This document shows positions 7,814 to 17,108 of a stretch of DNA of 64,000 nucleotides, in pieces. The notes beneath the pieces were generated by a model that saw only the letters and a program-made list of their open reading frames with translations, made no database searches and was not told the DNA's origin. Origin of the DNA: JAPLJM01 sp963708515 (GTDB taxonomy: Bacteria > Desulfobacterota > Syntrophia > Syntrophales > Fen-1087); assembly GCA_963708515.1 (NCBI GenBank), contig CAVPSX010000012.1, positions 248,001 through 312,000 of the forward strand, in the 5' to 3' direction. Every line of letters begins with the position of its first letter. Within the stretch, counting starts at the first letter, position 1. Made by a program: the position numbers and the translations under genes.

Positions 7814-9355
7814 ATGATTAGGAAACCCCACATCTTCATTCCGGTTGTCTTGCTGGTTTTCCTGTTGCAGCCCCTGTCGGCGGCAGAGAACGACCTTGAA
7901 AGCCGGGTCCTGAAATTCACACTGAACAACGGGATAAGGGTCCTGCTCCTTGAGCGGCACCTGAGTCCGACGGTGTCCCTTTACATTCGACAGCGGACGG
8001 GCGCTGTCGATGAAATCAGCGGTAAGACCGGAACGGCGCACCTGCTCGAACACATGATGTTCAAGGGGACCACCACCATCGGAACTCGCAATGATGCCAT
8101 GGAACGCGAGATCCTGCAGAAGATCAAAGAAGCAGGCCGGCAGCTTGACCTTGAGCGCAGGAAAGCGGACGGTGCTGATGCCAAAACCCTCGAAACGCTC
8201 CAGGCAAAACTCAAAGCGCTGCAGGAGGAGCATAAACAGTGGATGATTCCGAATGAACTGGACCGGATCTATACTGAAAACGGCGCGGAAGAAATGAACG
8301 CCAGCACCGGCCAGGACCTGACGACCTATCATGTCAGCCTGCCTTCCAACAAAGTTGAGCTGTGGGCGCGCATCGAATCGGACCGGCTGCAAAATCCCGT
8401 TTTCCGTGAGTTCTACACGGAGCGGGATGTCATCATGGAGGAACGGCGTCAGCGCATCGAAACCAATCCCGCTGGAAAACTGGCTGAGCAGTTCTTTGCC
8501 ACCGCCTTTCGGGCCCACCCTTATGGCCGCCCGATCCTGGGTTGGCCGTCGGATATGCGCTTTCTGAGCATGGACGATGTATCGGCCTTCTTCCATCAGG
8601 CACGCGCGCCCCGTCACACGGTCATTTCCGTCGTCGGTGACATCAATCCTGAAGAAACGCTTTCCATCATCCGAAAATACTTTGAAAGCATCCCGGCCCG
8701 GAAGACGGCCCCCCCGGTCATCAACGGGGAGCCGCCCCTATCCGATGAAAGACGCGTGGAAGTGAGCTTTGATGCCAAACCGCAGCTTATGATCGGGTAT
8801 CACAAGCCGCCCCCGCCCGCCCAGGATGATTACACTTTCGATGTGATCGAAGCCATTCTGTCCAAGGGAAGGACCTCAAGATTTTACCGCAAATTGGTCG
8901 AAGAGATGAAGATCGCCGAGAGCGTGGCAACGGCAAACGGCACACCGGGGGCGCGTTACCCCAACCTTTTTGCGATCTTTGCGACCCCCCGTCGCCCCCA
9001 TGCATGCCGTGAACTGGAGCAGGCCATCGAAGCGGAACTGGAAAGACTCAAGCGGGAGCCGGTCCCGGAGCAGGAACTGCAAAAAATAAAAAACCAGCTG
9101 AAAGCGGATTTTATACGGAGTCTCAATTCCAACAACGGCCTGGCGAGCATGCTCTCCTATTATGAGACCCTGCTGGGAGATTATCGTTATTTAACCAACT
9201 ATATCAAAATTATCGATAAAATCACGTCCGACGAGATCATGCAGGCCGCGCAAAAATATCTCAGGAACGAGAACAGGGCCGTGGCAACACTTGTATCCAG
9301 CCGGACGCCGTCTGAACAGTCGGGTCAACCGGCCGGATCAAAAATGGGAAAATGA
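7814..9355 (+). CDS. M16 family zinc peptidase, catalytic subunit
   Basis: Predicted periplasmic zinc metallopeptidase of the pitrilysin/processing-peptidase family. A signal peptide is visible (hydrophobic 8-20, LSAAEN cleavage region). The inverted zinc motif is HLLEH (76-80), and the third ligand is probably a Glu near 155-160 within ENGAEEMNAS. A Lys/Glu-rich helical insertion of about 50 residues lies between them. The 513-residue length fits a half-size M16 subunit that works as a heterodimer. The start ATG at 7814 is 6 bases after the small membrane gene. It overlaps the next gene by 4 bases (ATGA), so catalytic and non-catalytic subunits are translationally coupled. Confidence 0.9.
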   Translation: MIRKPHIFIPVVLLVFLLQPLSAAENDLESRVLKFTLNNGIRVLLLERHLSPTVSLYIRQRTGAVDEISGKTGTAHLLEHMMFKGTTTIGTRNDAMEREILQKIKEAGRQLDLERRKADGADAKTLETLQAKLKALQEEHKQWMIPNELDRIYTENGAEEMNASTGQDLTTYHVSLPSNKVELWARIESDRLQNPVFREFYTERDVIMEERRQRIETNPAGKLAEQFFATAFRAHPYGRPILGWPSDMRFLSMDDVSAFFHQARAPRHTVISVVGDINPEETLSIIRKYFESIPARKTAPPVINGEPPLSDERRVEVSFDAKPQLMIGYHKPPPPAQDDYTFDVIEAILSKGRTSRFYRKLVEEMKIAESVATANGTPGARYPNLFAIFATPRRPHACRELEQAIEAELERLKREPVPEQELQKIKNQLKADFIRSLNSNNGLASMLSYYETLLGDYRYLTNYIKIIDKITSDEIMQAAQKYLRNENRAVATLVSSRTPSEQSGQPAGSKMGK

Positions 9356-10770
9356 AAAATACAATACGGATATTAATCTGTTTTTACTGTTTAGTTCTCG
9401 CTGCGCCTGTCACGGCCGCTGAGCCGCGTCCGGTCCGTCATCCGGACTCCCTGACGTATAAGCCGCTGCGGTTCAATCCCCCGCAGGCCCGGCGTCATAC
9501 CCTGGATAACGGGATTATCCTGTATGTCCTCGAAGATCACGAACTTCCCCTGGTGAACATCTCGGCCGTTTTCAGGAGCGGTTCCGTGCATGATCCTGCC
9601 GCGAAGGCCGGTCTTGCCGAACTGACGCACCGGATCATGCGCACCGGCGGCACGCAGTCTCTCAGCGGCGACGACCTGGACGACCTGCTCGCTTTTCACG
9701 GCATCTCGCTTAATTTTTCAGCGGAAATGGACATGGGGTTGGCCAATCTGTCCGTTTTGAAGCAGGACCTCGCTCTGGGTCTTGATGTTTTTTCCCAGAT
9801 CCTGAGGCAACCCCGCTTTGCTCAGGACAAGCTCCAGCTCGCCAAAGACCTTCATATTGAAGGGCTCCGGGGTATTCTGGATGACCCGCCCAAATATGCG
9901 TTCCGTGAGTTCAGGAAGCTATTGTACCGGGACAATCCTCGCGGCATGCTTTCCTCTCAGATTTCTGTCAAAAACATCCAGCGTTCCGATCTGGTTGATT
10001 TTCATCGGCGATTTTTTCATCCAGGGAACGTCATGCTGGCGATTACCGGTGATGTGACCCTTGCGGAAGCGCTCCGCCTGGCCGGCCGTTATCTGGGCGA
10101 CTGGCAGGCGTCAGGCCGTCCGGAAATGATACAACCACCTGCGGGCCAAGAGAATGGCACGATTCATTACCTTTATAAAGCAATACCGCAGTCGGTCATC
10201 GTCTCCGGCCAACTGGCGCCGTCAAAACGGGACCAGGATTTTTACCCTTTCACGATCCTCGATTTTATTCTGGGAGGAGGCGGCTTCCGCTCCCGGATCT
10301 TTCAGGAAGTCCGCAGTAATCGCGGCCTGGCATACAGTACCGGCAGTTTTTACAAGGCCAGGCAGGATTATGGCGCATTCGGGGCCTATGCCATGACCAA
10401 ATCATCCTCCACGGTGGCAGTTGTGACTTTAATCAGCGATATCATGACAGATGTAAAGGAAAGGGGTGTCACGCAGGAGGAGCTGTCCTGGGCGAAAAAA
10501 TCCATCAACAACAGCTTTATTTTTTCCTTTCAGGATACGGATCAGATCGCTTCACAGCAGATGATGCTTGAATATGACCGGCTGCCGCAGGATTTTCTCA
10601 TGAAATATCCGCAGCAGATCGATCGAGTGACCGCGGAAGCCCTGCATCAAACCGCAAACCGTTACCTGAACCGGGAAAGGGCCGTAACGCTTATCCTGGG
10701 AGATGAAAAAGCATTTGATAAACCCCCTTCTTCCCTGGGAAAAGTGATCAGAATTGAAGGAGATTTATGA
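9352..10770 (+). CDS. M16 family peptidase, non-catalytic partner subunit
   Basis: 472 residues with the M16 fold (LDNGIILYVLEDHELP, later ITGDVTLAEALRLA and GLAYSTGSFY) and a signal peptide ending near VTAAEP. The position of the zinc motif reads ELTHRIMRTGG, so HxxEH is absent and this subunit should not be catalytic. In mitochondrial and bacterial M16 heterodimers the inactive partner binds and positions substrate. It overlaps the catalytic subunit upstream and the M20 gene downstream by 4 bases each (ATGA), which shows a tight operon. Confidence 0.9.
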   Translation: MKNTIRILICFYCLVLAAPVTAAEPRPVRHPDSLTYKPLRFNPPQARRHTLDNGIILYVLEDHELPLVNISAVFRSGSVHDPAAKAGLAELTHRIMRTGGTQSLSGDDLDDLLAFHGISLNFSAEMDMGLANLSVLKQDLALGLDVFSQILRQPRFAQDKLQLAKDLHIEGLRGILDDPPKYAFREFRKLLYRDNPRGMLSSQISVKNIQRSDLVDFHRRFFHPGNVMLAITGDVTLAEALRLAGRYLGDWQASGRPEMIQPPAGQENGTIHYLYKAIPQSVIVSGQLAPSKRDQDFYPFTILDFILGGGGFRSRIFQEVRSNRGLAYSTGSFYKARQDYGAFGAYAMTKSSSTVAVVTLISDIMTDVKERGVTQEELSWAKKSINNSFIFSFQDTDQIASQQMMLEYDRLPQDFLMKYPQQIDRVTAEALHQTANRYLNRERAVTLILGDEKAFDKPPSSLGKVIRIEGDL

Positions 10771-12008
10771 TTGACCCTGTCGTTTTCGAAAAGGTCAAGC
10801 AACTCATTGATCAGTACCGGGATGCCATGATTCGAATGCAGATCGAATTGACGGCCATCCCTGCGCTGTCACCGGATAGCGGCGGCCAGGGCGAATGCGA
10901 TAAAGCAAGGTATCTCCTGGAAAAGCTGCGTGCTCTGGGATTTGAACATATTCAGGAATTCGACGCTCCGGATGAGCGAGTCTCCTCGGGAGTCCGTCCG
11001 AATATCCTCGTCACCCAGCCCGGGAAAAGACCGGACAGGACCACCTGGATACTGACGCACCTGGACATCGTGCCGCCGGGCGAAAGGGCTCTCTGGAGTG
11101 AAGATCCTTACAAGGGTTATCAGAAAGGCGAGTGCATCTATGGACGAGGAACGGAAGACAACCAGCAGGATCTCGTGGCTTCCATCTTTGCGGCCAAGGC
11201 GCTGATGGATGAGAATGTGATTCCGGAAAATACGATCGGTCTCGCCTTTGTGGCGGATGAAGAAACGGCCAGCCAGTATGGACTTTCCTATCTGCTGCAG
11301 CATCAGGATAACCCCTTCCGGAAAAGGGATCTCCTAGTGGCGCCCGATTCAGGAAACGAAGACGGATCGTTGATTGAAATTGCGGAAAAAAGCATCTACT
11401 GGCTCAGACTTAGAACCAGCGGAAAACAGTGCCACGCCAGCAGGCCGGAACTGGGCAGGAATGCGTTTCTGGCAGCATCCCATCTCGTCGTCCGGCTGCA
11501 TGATCTTCACATCCTTTTTAATGACGTTGATCCGCTGTATCATCCCCCCGCCAGCACCTTTCAGCCCACAAAAAAAGAGATGAACGTTCCCAATGTGAAT
11601 ACCATTCCGGGCGAGGATGTCTTCTATCTGGACTGCAGAATCCTGCCACAATACGTTTTGTCGGATGTTTTCAGTCAGATCAGGCGCATGGCCGACGATA
11701 TCGAGAAACAGTTCGGTGTAACCATTGATATCCAAACGGTGCAGGCCGTCCAGGCGCCCTCCCCTACACCTGGCGATGCGCCGGTCGTCCTGGCGCTGCA
11801 GGAGGCGATCCGGGATGTCTATCAGGTAGAGGCAATGCCGCAGGGTATCGGCGCCGGAACCGTGGCCGCCTATTTCCGGCGGGAAGGCTATCCCGTGGCC
11901 GTCTGGTGCAGAATCGGCAACACGGCCCACCAGCCTGACGAGCACTGCCTCATCGCCAATATGACGGGAAATGCCAAGGTGTACGCACACCTTTTTTTAC
12001 AGAAGTAA
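10767..12008 (+). CDS. M20 family metallo-hydrolase
   Basis: Zinc-dependent amidohydrolase or peptidase of the ArgE/DapE/CPG2 family; the exact substrate cannot be read from sequence. The 413 residues show the metal motifs THLDIVPPGE (about 93-102, His ligand), GRGTEDNQQD (bridging Asp) and ADEETAS (general-base Glu), then a C-terminal CRIGNTAHQPDE His ligand. There is no signal peptide, so it acts in the cytoplasm. The start at 10767 overlaps the M16 partner by ATGA. A plausible role, inferred only from the operon, is finishing digestion of peptides released by the periplasmic M16 pair. Confidence 0.88.
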   Translation: MIDPVVFEKVKQLIDQYRDAMIRMQIELTAIPALSPDSGGQGECDKARYLLEKLRALGFEHIQEFDAPDERVSSGVRPNILVTQPGKRPDRTTWILTHLDIVPPGERALWSEDPYKGYQKGECIYGRGTEDNQQDLVASIFAAKALMDENVIPENTIGLAFVADEETASQYGLSYLLQHQDNPFRKRDLLVAPDSGNEDGSLIEIAEKSIYWLRLRTSGKQCHASRPELGRNAFLAASHLVVRLHDLHILFNDVDPLYHPPASTFQPTKKEMNVPNVNTIPGEDVFYLDCRILPQYVLSDVFSQIRRMADDIEKQFGVTIDIQTVQAVQAPSPTPGDAPVVLALQEAIRDVYQVEAMPQGIGAGTVAAYFRREGYPVAVWCRIGNTAHQPDEHCLIANMTGNAKVYAHLFLQK

Positions 12009-12358
12009 ACCGGCCCTGTTTTTTCATCCCGCAACAGCCGGATCATGATCATGGGGCTGGTAAGCACATCAGAAGACCTTTGAAAAATGGCTTCGCCGCG
12101 GCTCAAAATCTTTTCCGCAATAAATATGACAATGCTTAATTATAAATGAAATAAATAAATTAGCATCATTTCTGGAAAGTCGAAAAATCTTTGATTCGCC
12201 GCTTGCGAACCATTTTTCTTCGGTTGTGCAAAGCTCTCATCAGATCACAAAAATGATTGCAATCAGAAATGACGCATGATAGCCTTCGAACAACATGAAT
12301 GACCATGCCTCAGCGTCAGAATTCTTTTGGTGCAATCTGAAACAGGACTGAAAACGAC
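12009..12358. other. Intergenic region with a palindromic repeat
   Basis: No gene is visible in this 350-base gap. It contains repeat copy A (12074-12223) and, after it, an unremarkable stretch leading into phoH. No clear promoter is visible. Confidence 0.6.
12074..12223 (-). repeat. Dispersed MITE-like palindromic repeat, copy A
   Basis: The ends are an imperfect inverted repeat: AGACCTTTGAAAAATGGCTT at the left and a right end reading GCGAACCATTTTTC. About 40 bases at each end match the reverse complement of copy C (48421-48574). The middle (12121-12180) is AT-rich and unrelated to the middle of copy C. No transposase is encoded. It resembles a non-autonomous mobile repeat or a REP/BIME-type element. 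Confidence 0.7.
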
Positions 12359-13360
12359 TTGAAACAAAAACCCGCATCTCCTCTGGTCGAAAGAATCTGC
12401 TTTGACAACACCGAACATACCCTCCATCTTTTCGGCGAACATGACAAGCACTTGAAACTTTTAGAAAAGATCGAATCCGTTAAACTGTCCGCCCGGGGGA
12501 ATCTCCTGTCCATTTCCGGTGAATCGCTCGCCGTTTGCCTGATTAAAAATCTGCTCACCCAGCTCTACGGGATTGTTGCGAAAGGTTACCCCCTGTATGC
12601 GCCGGACATTGACTATGCGCACAGAATCCTTTCTGAAAACAGTGCCATCGACCTGGAGAGGATATTCCTCGACACCGTCTTCATCTCTTCAAAAAAAAAG
12701 GTGATTACCCCCAAGAGCATTGCCCAGAAACACTATATTGATTCCATTCGACAGCATGACATGGTCTTCGGTATCGGTCCGGCCGGCACCGGCAAAACTT
12801 ACCTGGCCATGGCTATGGCGGTTTCCGCCCTGTTGGAAAAAAAGGTCCACCGGATCGCCCTCGCCCGACCCGCGGTCGAAGCGGGCGAAAAACTGGGATT
12901 CTTGCCGGGCGACCTGGCGGAAAAGGTCAATCCCTATTTGCGTCCCCTCTATGACGCGCTCTTTGACATGCTTGACTTTGACCGCGCCTCAGCGCTGATC
13001 CACAAGGGCGTGATCGAAGTGGCGCCCCTGGCTTTCATGCGCGGCCGGACCTTGAACGATTCTTTCGTCATCCTCGATGAAGCGCAAAATACGACTTCCG
13101 AGCAGATGAAAATGTTTTTAACGCGCCTCGGCTTTGGTTCAAAAGCAGTCATTACGGGCGATGTGACACAGATTGACCTTCCGACGGACAAGGTCTCGGG
13201 GCTTGTGGAAGCTGAAACGATCCTGATGAATACCGACGGAATCCGCTTTGTCCATTTCTCCGAAATTGATGTAGTCCGTCATCCTCTCGTCCAGGATGTG
13301 ATCAGGGCCTATAACCATCTGGACAGCGGCAAAACAAAAGGCAGGTTGCGTCCGTCATGA
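12359..13360 (+). CDS. phoH: PhoH/YbeZ-family ATPase
   Basis: Cytoplasmic P-loop ATPase, possibly an RNA helicase or accessory factor working with YbeY in rRNA metabolism. The 333 residues have an N-terminal KH-like region, Walker A GPAGTGKT (about 140-147) and Walker B FVILDEAQN, with the PhoH signatures ARPAVEAGEKLGFLPG and ITGDVTQIDLP. The start is TTG at 12359 (LKQKPASP). The frame has no ATG until the middle of the domain, and AGGAC lies about 8 bases upstream. The ybeY gene follows, separated by repeat copy B; phoH-ybeY is a widely conserved pair. Confidence 0.92.
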   Translation: MKQKPASPLVERICFDNTEHTLHLFGEHDKHLKLLEKIESVKLSARGNLLSISGESLAVCLIKNLLTQLYGIVAKGYPLYAPDIDYAHRILSENSAIDLERIFLDTVFISSKKKVITPKSIAQKHYIDSIRQHDMVFGIGPAGTGKTYLAMAMAVSALLEKKVHRIALARPAVEAGEKLGFLPGDLAEKVNPYLRPLYDALFDMLDFDRASALIHKGVIEVAPLAFMRGRTLNDSFVILDEAQNTTSEQMKMFLTRLGFGSKAVITGDVTQIDLPTDKVSGLVEAETILMNTDGIRFVHFSEIDVVRHPLVQDVIRAYNHLDSGKTKGRLRPS

Positions 13361-13390
13361 TTCGATCCATGAAAGCTTTGCATAGCATAT

Positions 13391-13456
13391 GAAAAATGGT
13401 TCGCGAGCGGCGAATGAAAGATTTTGAGACGCGGCGAAGCCATTTTTCACCGGTCT
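13391..13456 (+). repeat. Dispersed palindromic repeat, copy B (short form)
   Basis: GAAAAATGGTTCGCGAGCGG at the left and GCGGCGAAGCCATTTTTC at the right match the two ends of copies A and C, but here they are fused with no middle. It lies between phoH and ybeY and could form a long imperfect hairpin in the message. Confidence 0.7.
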
Positions 13457-13486
13457 CTCAACGGGGCACATTGAAAATAAATTCTC

Positions 13487-13945
13487 ATGAATATTCACAT
13501 CGAAAACCGGCAGAAAGCGATAAAACTTGACCTGCGCCGGGTTCGTCGCATTGTCCATAAGCTGAAAAAAATCCTGAATTGTTCCGATCAGGAAATCAGC
13601 CTGCTTTTTGTTGACGATGAACAGATCCGTGAGATCAACAGGCAGTATCTCAACCGGGATCACCCTACCAACGTCATTTCCTTCCCTCTCCGGGATGGAG
13701 ACTACGGCGATATCAATCCCCAGGTCCTCGGCGATATCGTTATTTGCGCCGAACGGGCCTCCCGGGATGCAGCTGCCGGCGATCTATCCCTTAATGATGA
13801 GATTGATTTTCTTGTGATCCACGGCCTGCTGCATCTGTTGGGCTACAAGCACGAAGGCGGCAATAAACTCAAATCCATAAAAATGAGGGACAAGGAAAAC
13901 GAAATCTTCTACATGCTGAACGGGTATGAACTTGAACGCTTCTGA
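13487..13945 (+). CDS. ybeY: rRNA maturation endoribonuclease YbeY
   Basis: Zinc-dependent single-strand endoribonuclease needed for 16S rRNA 3'-end maturation and ribosome quality control. At 152 residues it has the family length. The zinc motif is present as HGLLHLLGYKH (His, His, His at the expected spacing), with Lys where most members have Asp (GYDH). The upstream motif NREYLxxxxPTNVLSF is seen as NRQYLNRDHPTNVISFP. The ATG at 13487 follows repeat copy B. It is convergent with the transglycosylase gene, with 5 bases between the two stops. Confidence 0.94.
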   Translation: MNIHIENRQKAIKLDLRRVRRIVHKLKKILNCSDQEISLLFVDDEQIREINRQYLNRDHPTNVISFPLRDGDYGDINPQVLGDIVICAERASRDAAAGDLSLNDEIDFLVIHGLLHLLGYKHEGGNKLKSIKMRDKENEIFYMLNGYELERF

Positions 13946-13950
13946 TGCGG

Positions 13951-15891
13951 CTATTTCACGATAATCTGTTGGCCGGGTCGGATTACGGCCGTCGTGTCCA
14001 TGCCGTTTAGTTCCAGAATCCTGGCCAGGCTGACATTGCTCTTTTTTGCAATCCTGTCCAGGCTGTCACCCTTTTGGACGATATACACGGCTCCTCCCGT
14101 CTCCGGGGCAACCGTCTTACCGGCCCCCTCTTTAACGGCTTTCTTGCCGCCGTTTTGCGTTTCCGGGGCCGCCTCAGTCCTTGAAACACCGGCCCGACCT
14201 CCGATCCGGATGGTTTGGCCGACATTGATGGTATCTCCCTTGATATTATTAATTTTTTTGATTTCCGACGGTGTGGTATTAAACCGCTGCGCTACAGACG
14301 ACAGCGTATCTCCGCCTTTGACTTTATAGCGAGTGATCTGTTCACCCTGACCTTTATCACGCTCGGATCGTTGTCCGGATGCGTCTGCTGCATACCGGAT
14401 CCCACGGAGCGGCACTTTTAGTTGCTGCCCGACGCGGACTCCTCTTTTGGCCGAGAGGCCGTTGTAGGACATCAAAGTGTTCACCGATATGCCGTAGCTG
14501 TGTGCGATGGATGCCGCGGATTCGCCTCGCTTGACTTTATGACGTTTAAAACCGGATTTCGATGATATTCGGACCTGCCTGGGTATTTCAGACTGTTGAA
14601 TACCCTCAGCGACTCTTGCAAATTTCTCAGCCTTCTCCGGGGGAACTTTCAGCGGATAGTCGCGGTTGGGCGTCATACGGTGTCTGAGTTCCGGATTGAG
14701 GGCATTGAGCGTCTCCTCGGGTACTTCGAGCGCCGCGGCAATATCCCGCAAACGCATGTTTTTTCCTGACTTGACTTCTTCGTAGGGAATGGGATTTTCA
14801 AGCGGTTTACCCAGCTCCATGCCGAATTTTCCCGGATTTTTGATGATATGCAGAGTCGCCAGAAAACGTGGCACGTAACGTGCCGTCTCATAGGGCAGCA
14901 TGTGATAAAGATCCCAGAAACGGTCGAGGTAATTCAGATGCTGGCTCGAGATGACCCGAAGCACCCTGCCCTCCCCGCAGTTGTAGGCAGCCAGAACCGT
15001 CAGCCAGTCTCCGAACATGTCATGCAGGTCCTTCAGATAGCCAATGGCCCCCCGTGTTGACTTCTCCGGGTCTATGCGTTCGTCAATCCATTCGTCCCGG
15101 CTCAAGCCGTATTTATATCCCGTCGACGGAATGAATTGCCAGGGGCCCAGTGCCCGCGCTTTTGAAAGGGCTAAAACCTTGAAGCCGCTTTCTACCAGCG
15201 GAAGCCAGGACAGCTCTTCGGGCAGTCCCGCTTTTTTCAGTTCCCGGACGATCATCGGACGGTAGGCGCCGGAGCGATGATAAGAAGAAATAAAAAAATC
15301 TCTTTCAATGCCCTGGAAGCTCCGGATTTCTTTTTCCACGTCCGCGTTCATGATAAGAGGAATCTCGCTTCGCTTGCCGACGGTCACCGTTTGACGGGAC
15401 GAATAGACCGCAAGAATACGTTTGGAGATCAGAAGGCGCAGGTCGTCCTTCTGTCTGGTCATGACCGGATCGTCGTCTGTTTCGATGATGAGGGCATAGG
15501 CCTGATCCAAAAGATCCAGTGCACTTTCAAGGTCTCCTCTTTTCCAGCGCTTTTCGGACTCTTCTAAAAGCGCCAGGGCGTCCTCCATGATATTTTGCTC
15601 CTCTTCCTGGGCTTTCTTGTCATTATTCTTGTTATTATTATCCTCGATGGCCGGCTGGTCGGGCGGCTGAATCTTATTGACAGATTCAGGATGAATCTTT
15701 TTCTCAGGTTCAGCAGTCGCCGTTTTAATTTCTGCAACCTGCCGCTTTTCCATGCTCGGCACAGATACGGGCAGGACATTGCCGGGAGGCGCCATCGCAA
15801 ACACACGGTCCATGAAAAATACCTGGACGGCAACCAGGCAGATCAACAGAAAAGACAGAATTATCAAAGGTTTTATGACGAATCTCGGCAT
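13951..15891 (-). CDS. mltD: MltD-like membrane-bound lytic transglycosylase with LysM repeats
   Basis: Cleaves the peptidoglycan MurNAc-GlcNAc bond in the periplasm to form 1,6-anhydroMurNAc. The 646 residues comprise an N-terminal signal anchor (about 9-28), a low-complexity Glu/Lys/Asn linker, and an SLT domain at about 200-340. The SLT domain has the catalytic Glu in PLVESGF, then ALGPWQFIP and AAYNCGEGRV. Three LysM domains follow (about 445-490, 512-556 and 600-645) starting HKVKRGES, YKVKGGDT and YIVQKGDS. The LysM repeats bind glycan. It is convergent with ybeY and downstream of prfB on the same strand. Confidence 0.92.
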   Translation of the reverse strand: MPRFVIKPLIILSFLLICLVAVQVFFMDRVFAMAPPGNVLPVSVPSMEKRQVAEIKTATAEPEKKIHPESVNKIQPPDQPAIEDNNNKNNDKKAQEEEQNIMEDALALLEESEKRWKRGDLESALDLLDQAYALIIETDDDPVMTRQKDDLRLLISKRILAVYSSRQTVTVGKRSEIPLIMNADVEKEIRSFQGIERDFFISSYHRSGAYRPMIVRELKKAGLPEELSWLPLVESGFKVLALSKARALGPWQFIPSTGYKYGLSRDEWIDERIDPEKSTRGAIGYLKDLHDMFGDWLTVLAAYNCGEGRVLRVISSQHLNYLDRFWDLYHMLPYETARYVPRFLATLHIIKNPGKFGMELGKPLENPIPYEEVKSGKNMRLRDIAAALEVPEETLNALNPELRHRMTPNRDYPLKVPPEKAEKFARVAEGIQQSEIPRQVRISSKSGFKRHKVKRGESAASIAHSYGISVNTLMSYNGLSAKRGVRVGQQLKVPLRGIRYAADASGQRSERDKGQGEQITRYKVKGGDTLSSVAQRFNTTPSEIKKINNIKGDTINVGQTIRIGGRAGVSRTEAAPETQNGGKKAVKEGAGKTVAPETGGAVYIVQKGDSLDRIAKKSNVSLARILELNGMDTTAVIRPGQQIIVK

Positions 15892-16015
15892 GCAACGAAC
15901 TCCTTTTTCAGCTTACTTCGATCCTTCCGGTGGCCATCAATGTTATGCCCGCCCGCATCGAATCAAAAAATCCTGGCCCTTGTATCACAGGCGACGCTTA
16001 TTTCAAATTTTTATA

Positions 16016-17108
16016 TTACGCCGACAGCAAATAGGCTTCGATAAAATCGTCAATATCGCCGTCCAGGACGCGTGTGGCGTTTCCAACCTCCAGATTGGTC
16101 CGGTGATCCTTAATCATCTTATAGGGGTGGAGCACATATGAGCGGATCTGGCTGCCCCAGGCAATTTCCTTCTTGGATTTGTTCACTTCATCAAGCTTTG
16201 CATTTTGCTCCTGCAGCTTCAGTTCGTAGAGGCGCGATTTCAGATACTTCATGGCCATGGCCTTGTTTTTGTGCTGGGAGCGCTCGTTCTGGCACTGAAC
16301 GACGATGCCCGTGGGCAAATGGGTCAGCCGTACGGCGGAGTCCGTTTTGTTTACATGCTGCCCGCCGGCCCCGGTGGAACGATAGGTATCGATGCGAAGA
16401 TCTTTCTCATCGATTTCCACGACGATCTCTTCATCCACTTCGGGATAGACGAACACGGATGCAAAGGAGGTGTGTCTTCTGGCGCCGGCATCGAAAGGAG
16501 ATATGCGGACAAGCCGGTGGATGCCGATTTCGGCCTTGGAATAGCCATAGGCATATTCGCCTTCGATCGTCAGGGAGACGTTCTTCACGCCCGCCTCATC
16601 GCCGGGCAACAGATCGATGATGGTGGTCTTGAACCCCCTGCGTTCCGCCCAGCGCAGATACATACGCAAAAGCATCTCCGCCCAGTCCTGTGCTTCAGTG
16701 CCGCCCGCCCCGGCGTGAATGGACATGATGGCATCCATGGGGTCCTGCTCGGAACCCAGCATCATCTTGAGCTCTTCACTACGAACGGCGGTCGTCAGTT
16801 TTTCCAGATCCCGGCCTACTTCCGTCAGGGTCTCCTCGTCTTCTTCCGCTGCTGCCAGTTCATAAAGTTCATCGAGATCGTCAACCGAGCCTTTGAGACC
16901 CTTCCAGTGGCCGACGATATGATCCAGTCGCGTCTTCTTTTTCAGGATATCTCTGGCCTTTTCCTGGTCGTTCCAGAAATCCTCACGCAGGGAAAGCGCC
17001 TCCAGCTCTTTGATGTTGTTGTCTTTGTCGGGGATGTCAAAGACATTCACCGAGCCGGTCGATTCTTTTTCTCACACTCGTAATGGCTTCGGGCAATGCT
17101 TCAATCAT
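16016..17108 (-). CDS. prfB: Peptide chain release factor 2, with programmed +1 frameshift
   Basis: Recognises UGA and UAA stop codons and triggers peptide release. The message starts at ATG 17108 (MIEALPEAITS) with an AAGGAG site 8 bases upstream, and runs 23 codons to an in-frame TGA at 17039-17037. A +1 slip at CTT TGA C moves into the long frame (DIPDKDNN onwards), giving 363 residues, close to the usual RF2 length. SPF (stop recognition, in RISPFDAG) and GGQ (STGAGGQHV) are present. The start overlaps the lnt stop region by 8 bases, so the two genes are probably translated in tandem. The frameshift site makes synthesis autoregulatory: low RF2 favours the slip. Confidence 0.96.
17036..17042 (-). 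promoter_or_regulatory. RF2 programmed +1 frameshift site
   Basis: The minus strand reads CTTTGAC, the universal RF2 slip sequence. Three bases upstream is GGTGA, complementary to the UCACC of the 16S rRNA 3' end. It probably serves as the stimulatory Shine-Dalgarno element in place of the usual AGGGGG. Confidence 0.92.

Noticed and set aside
7445..8617. 390-codon open frame on the minus strand opposite the M16 gene
   Set aside because: A mirror frame of a well-supported M16 peptidase gene; no family features or ribosome binding site.
16205..17083. 292-codon plus-strand open frame opposite prfB
   Set aside because: Shadow of the RF2 gene; the GGQ and SPF motifs settle the true strand.
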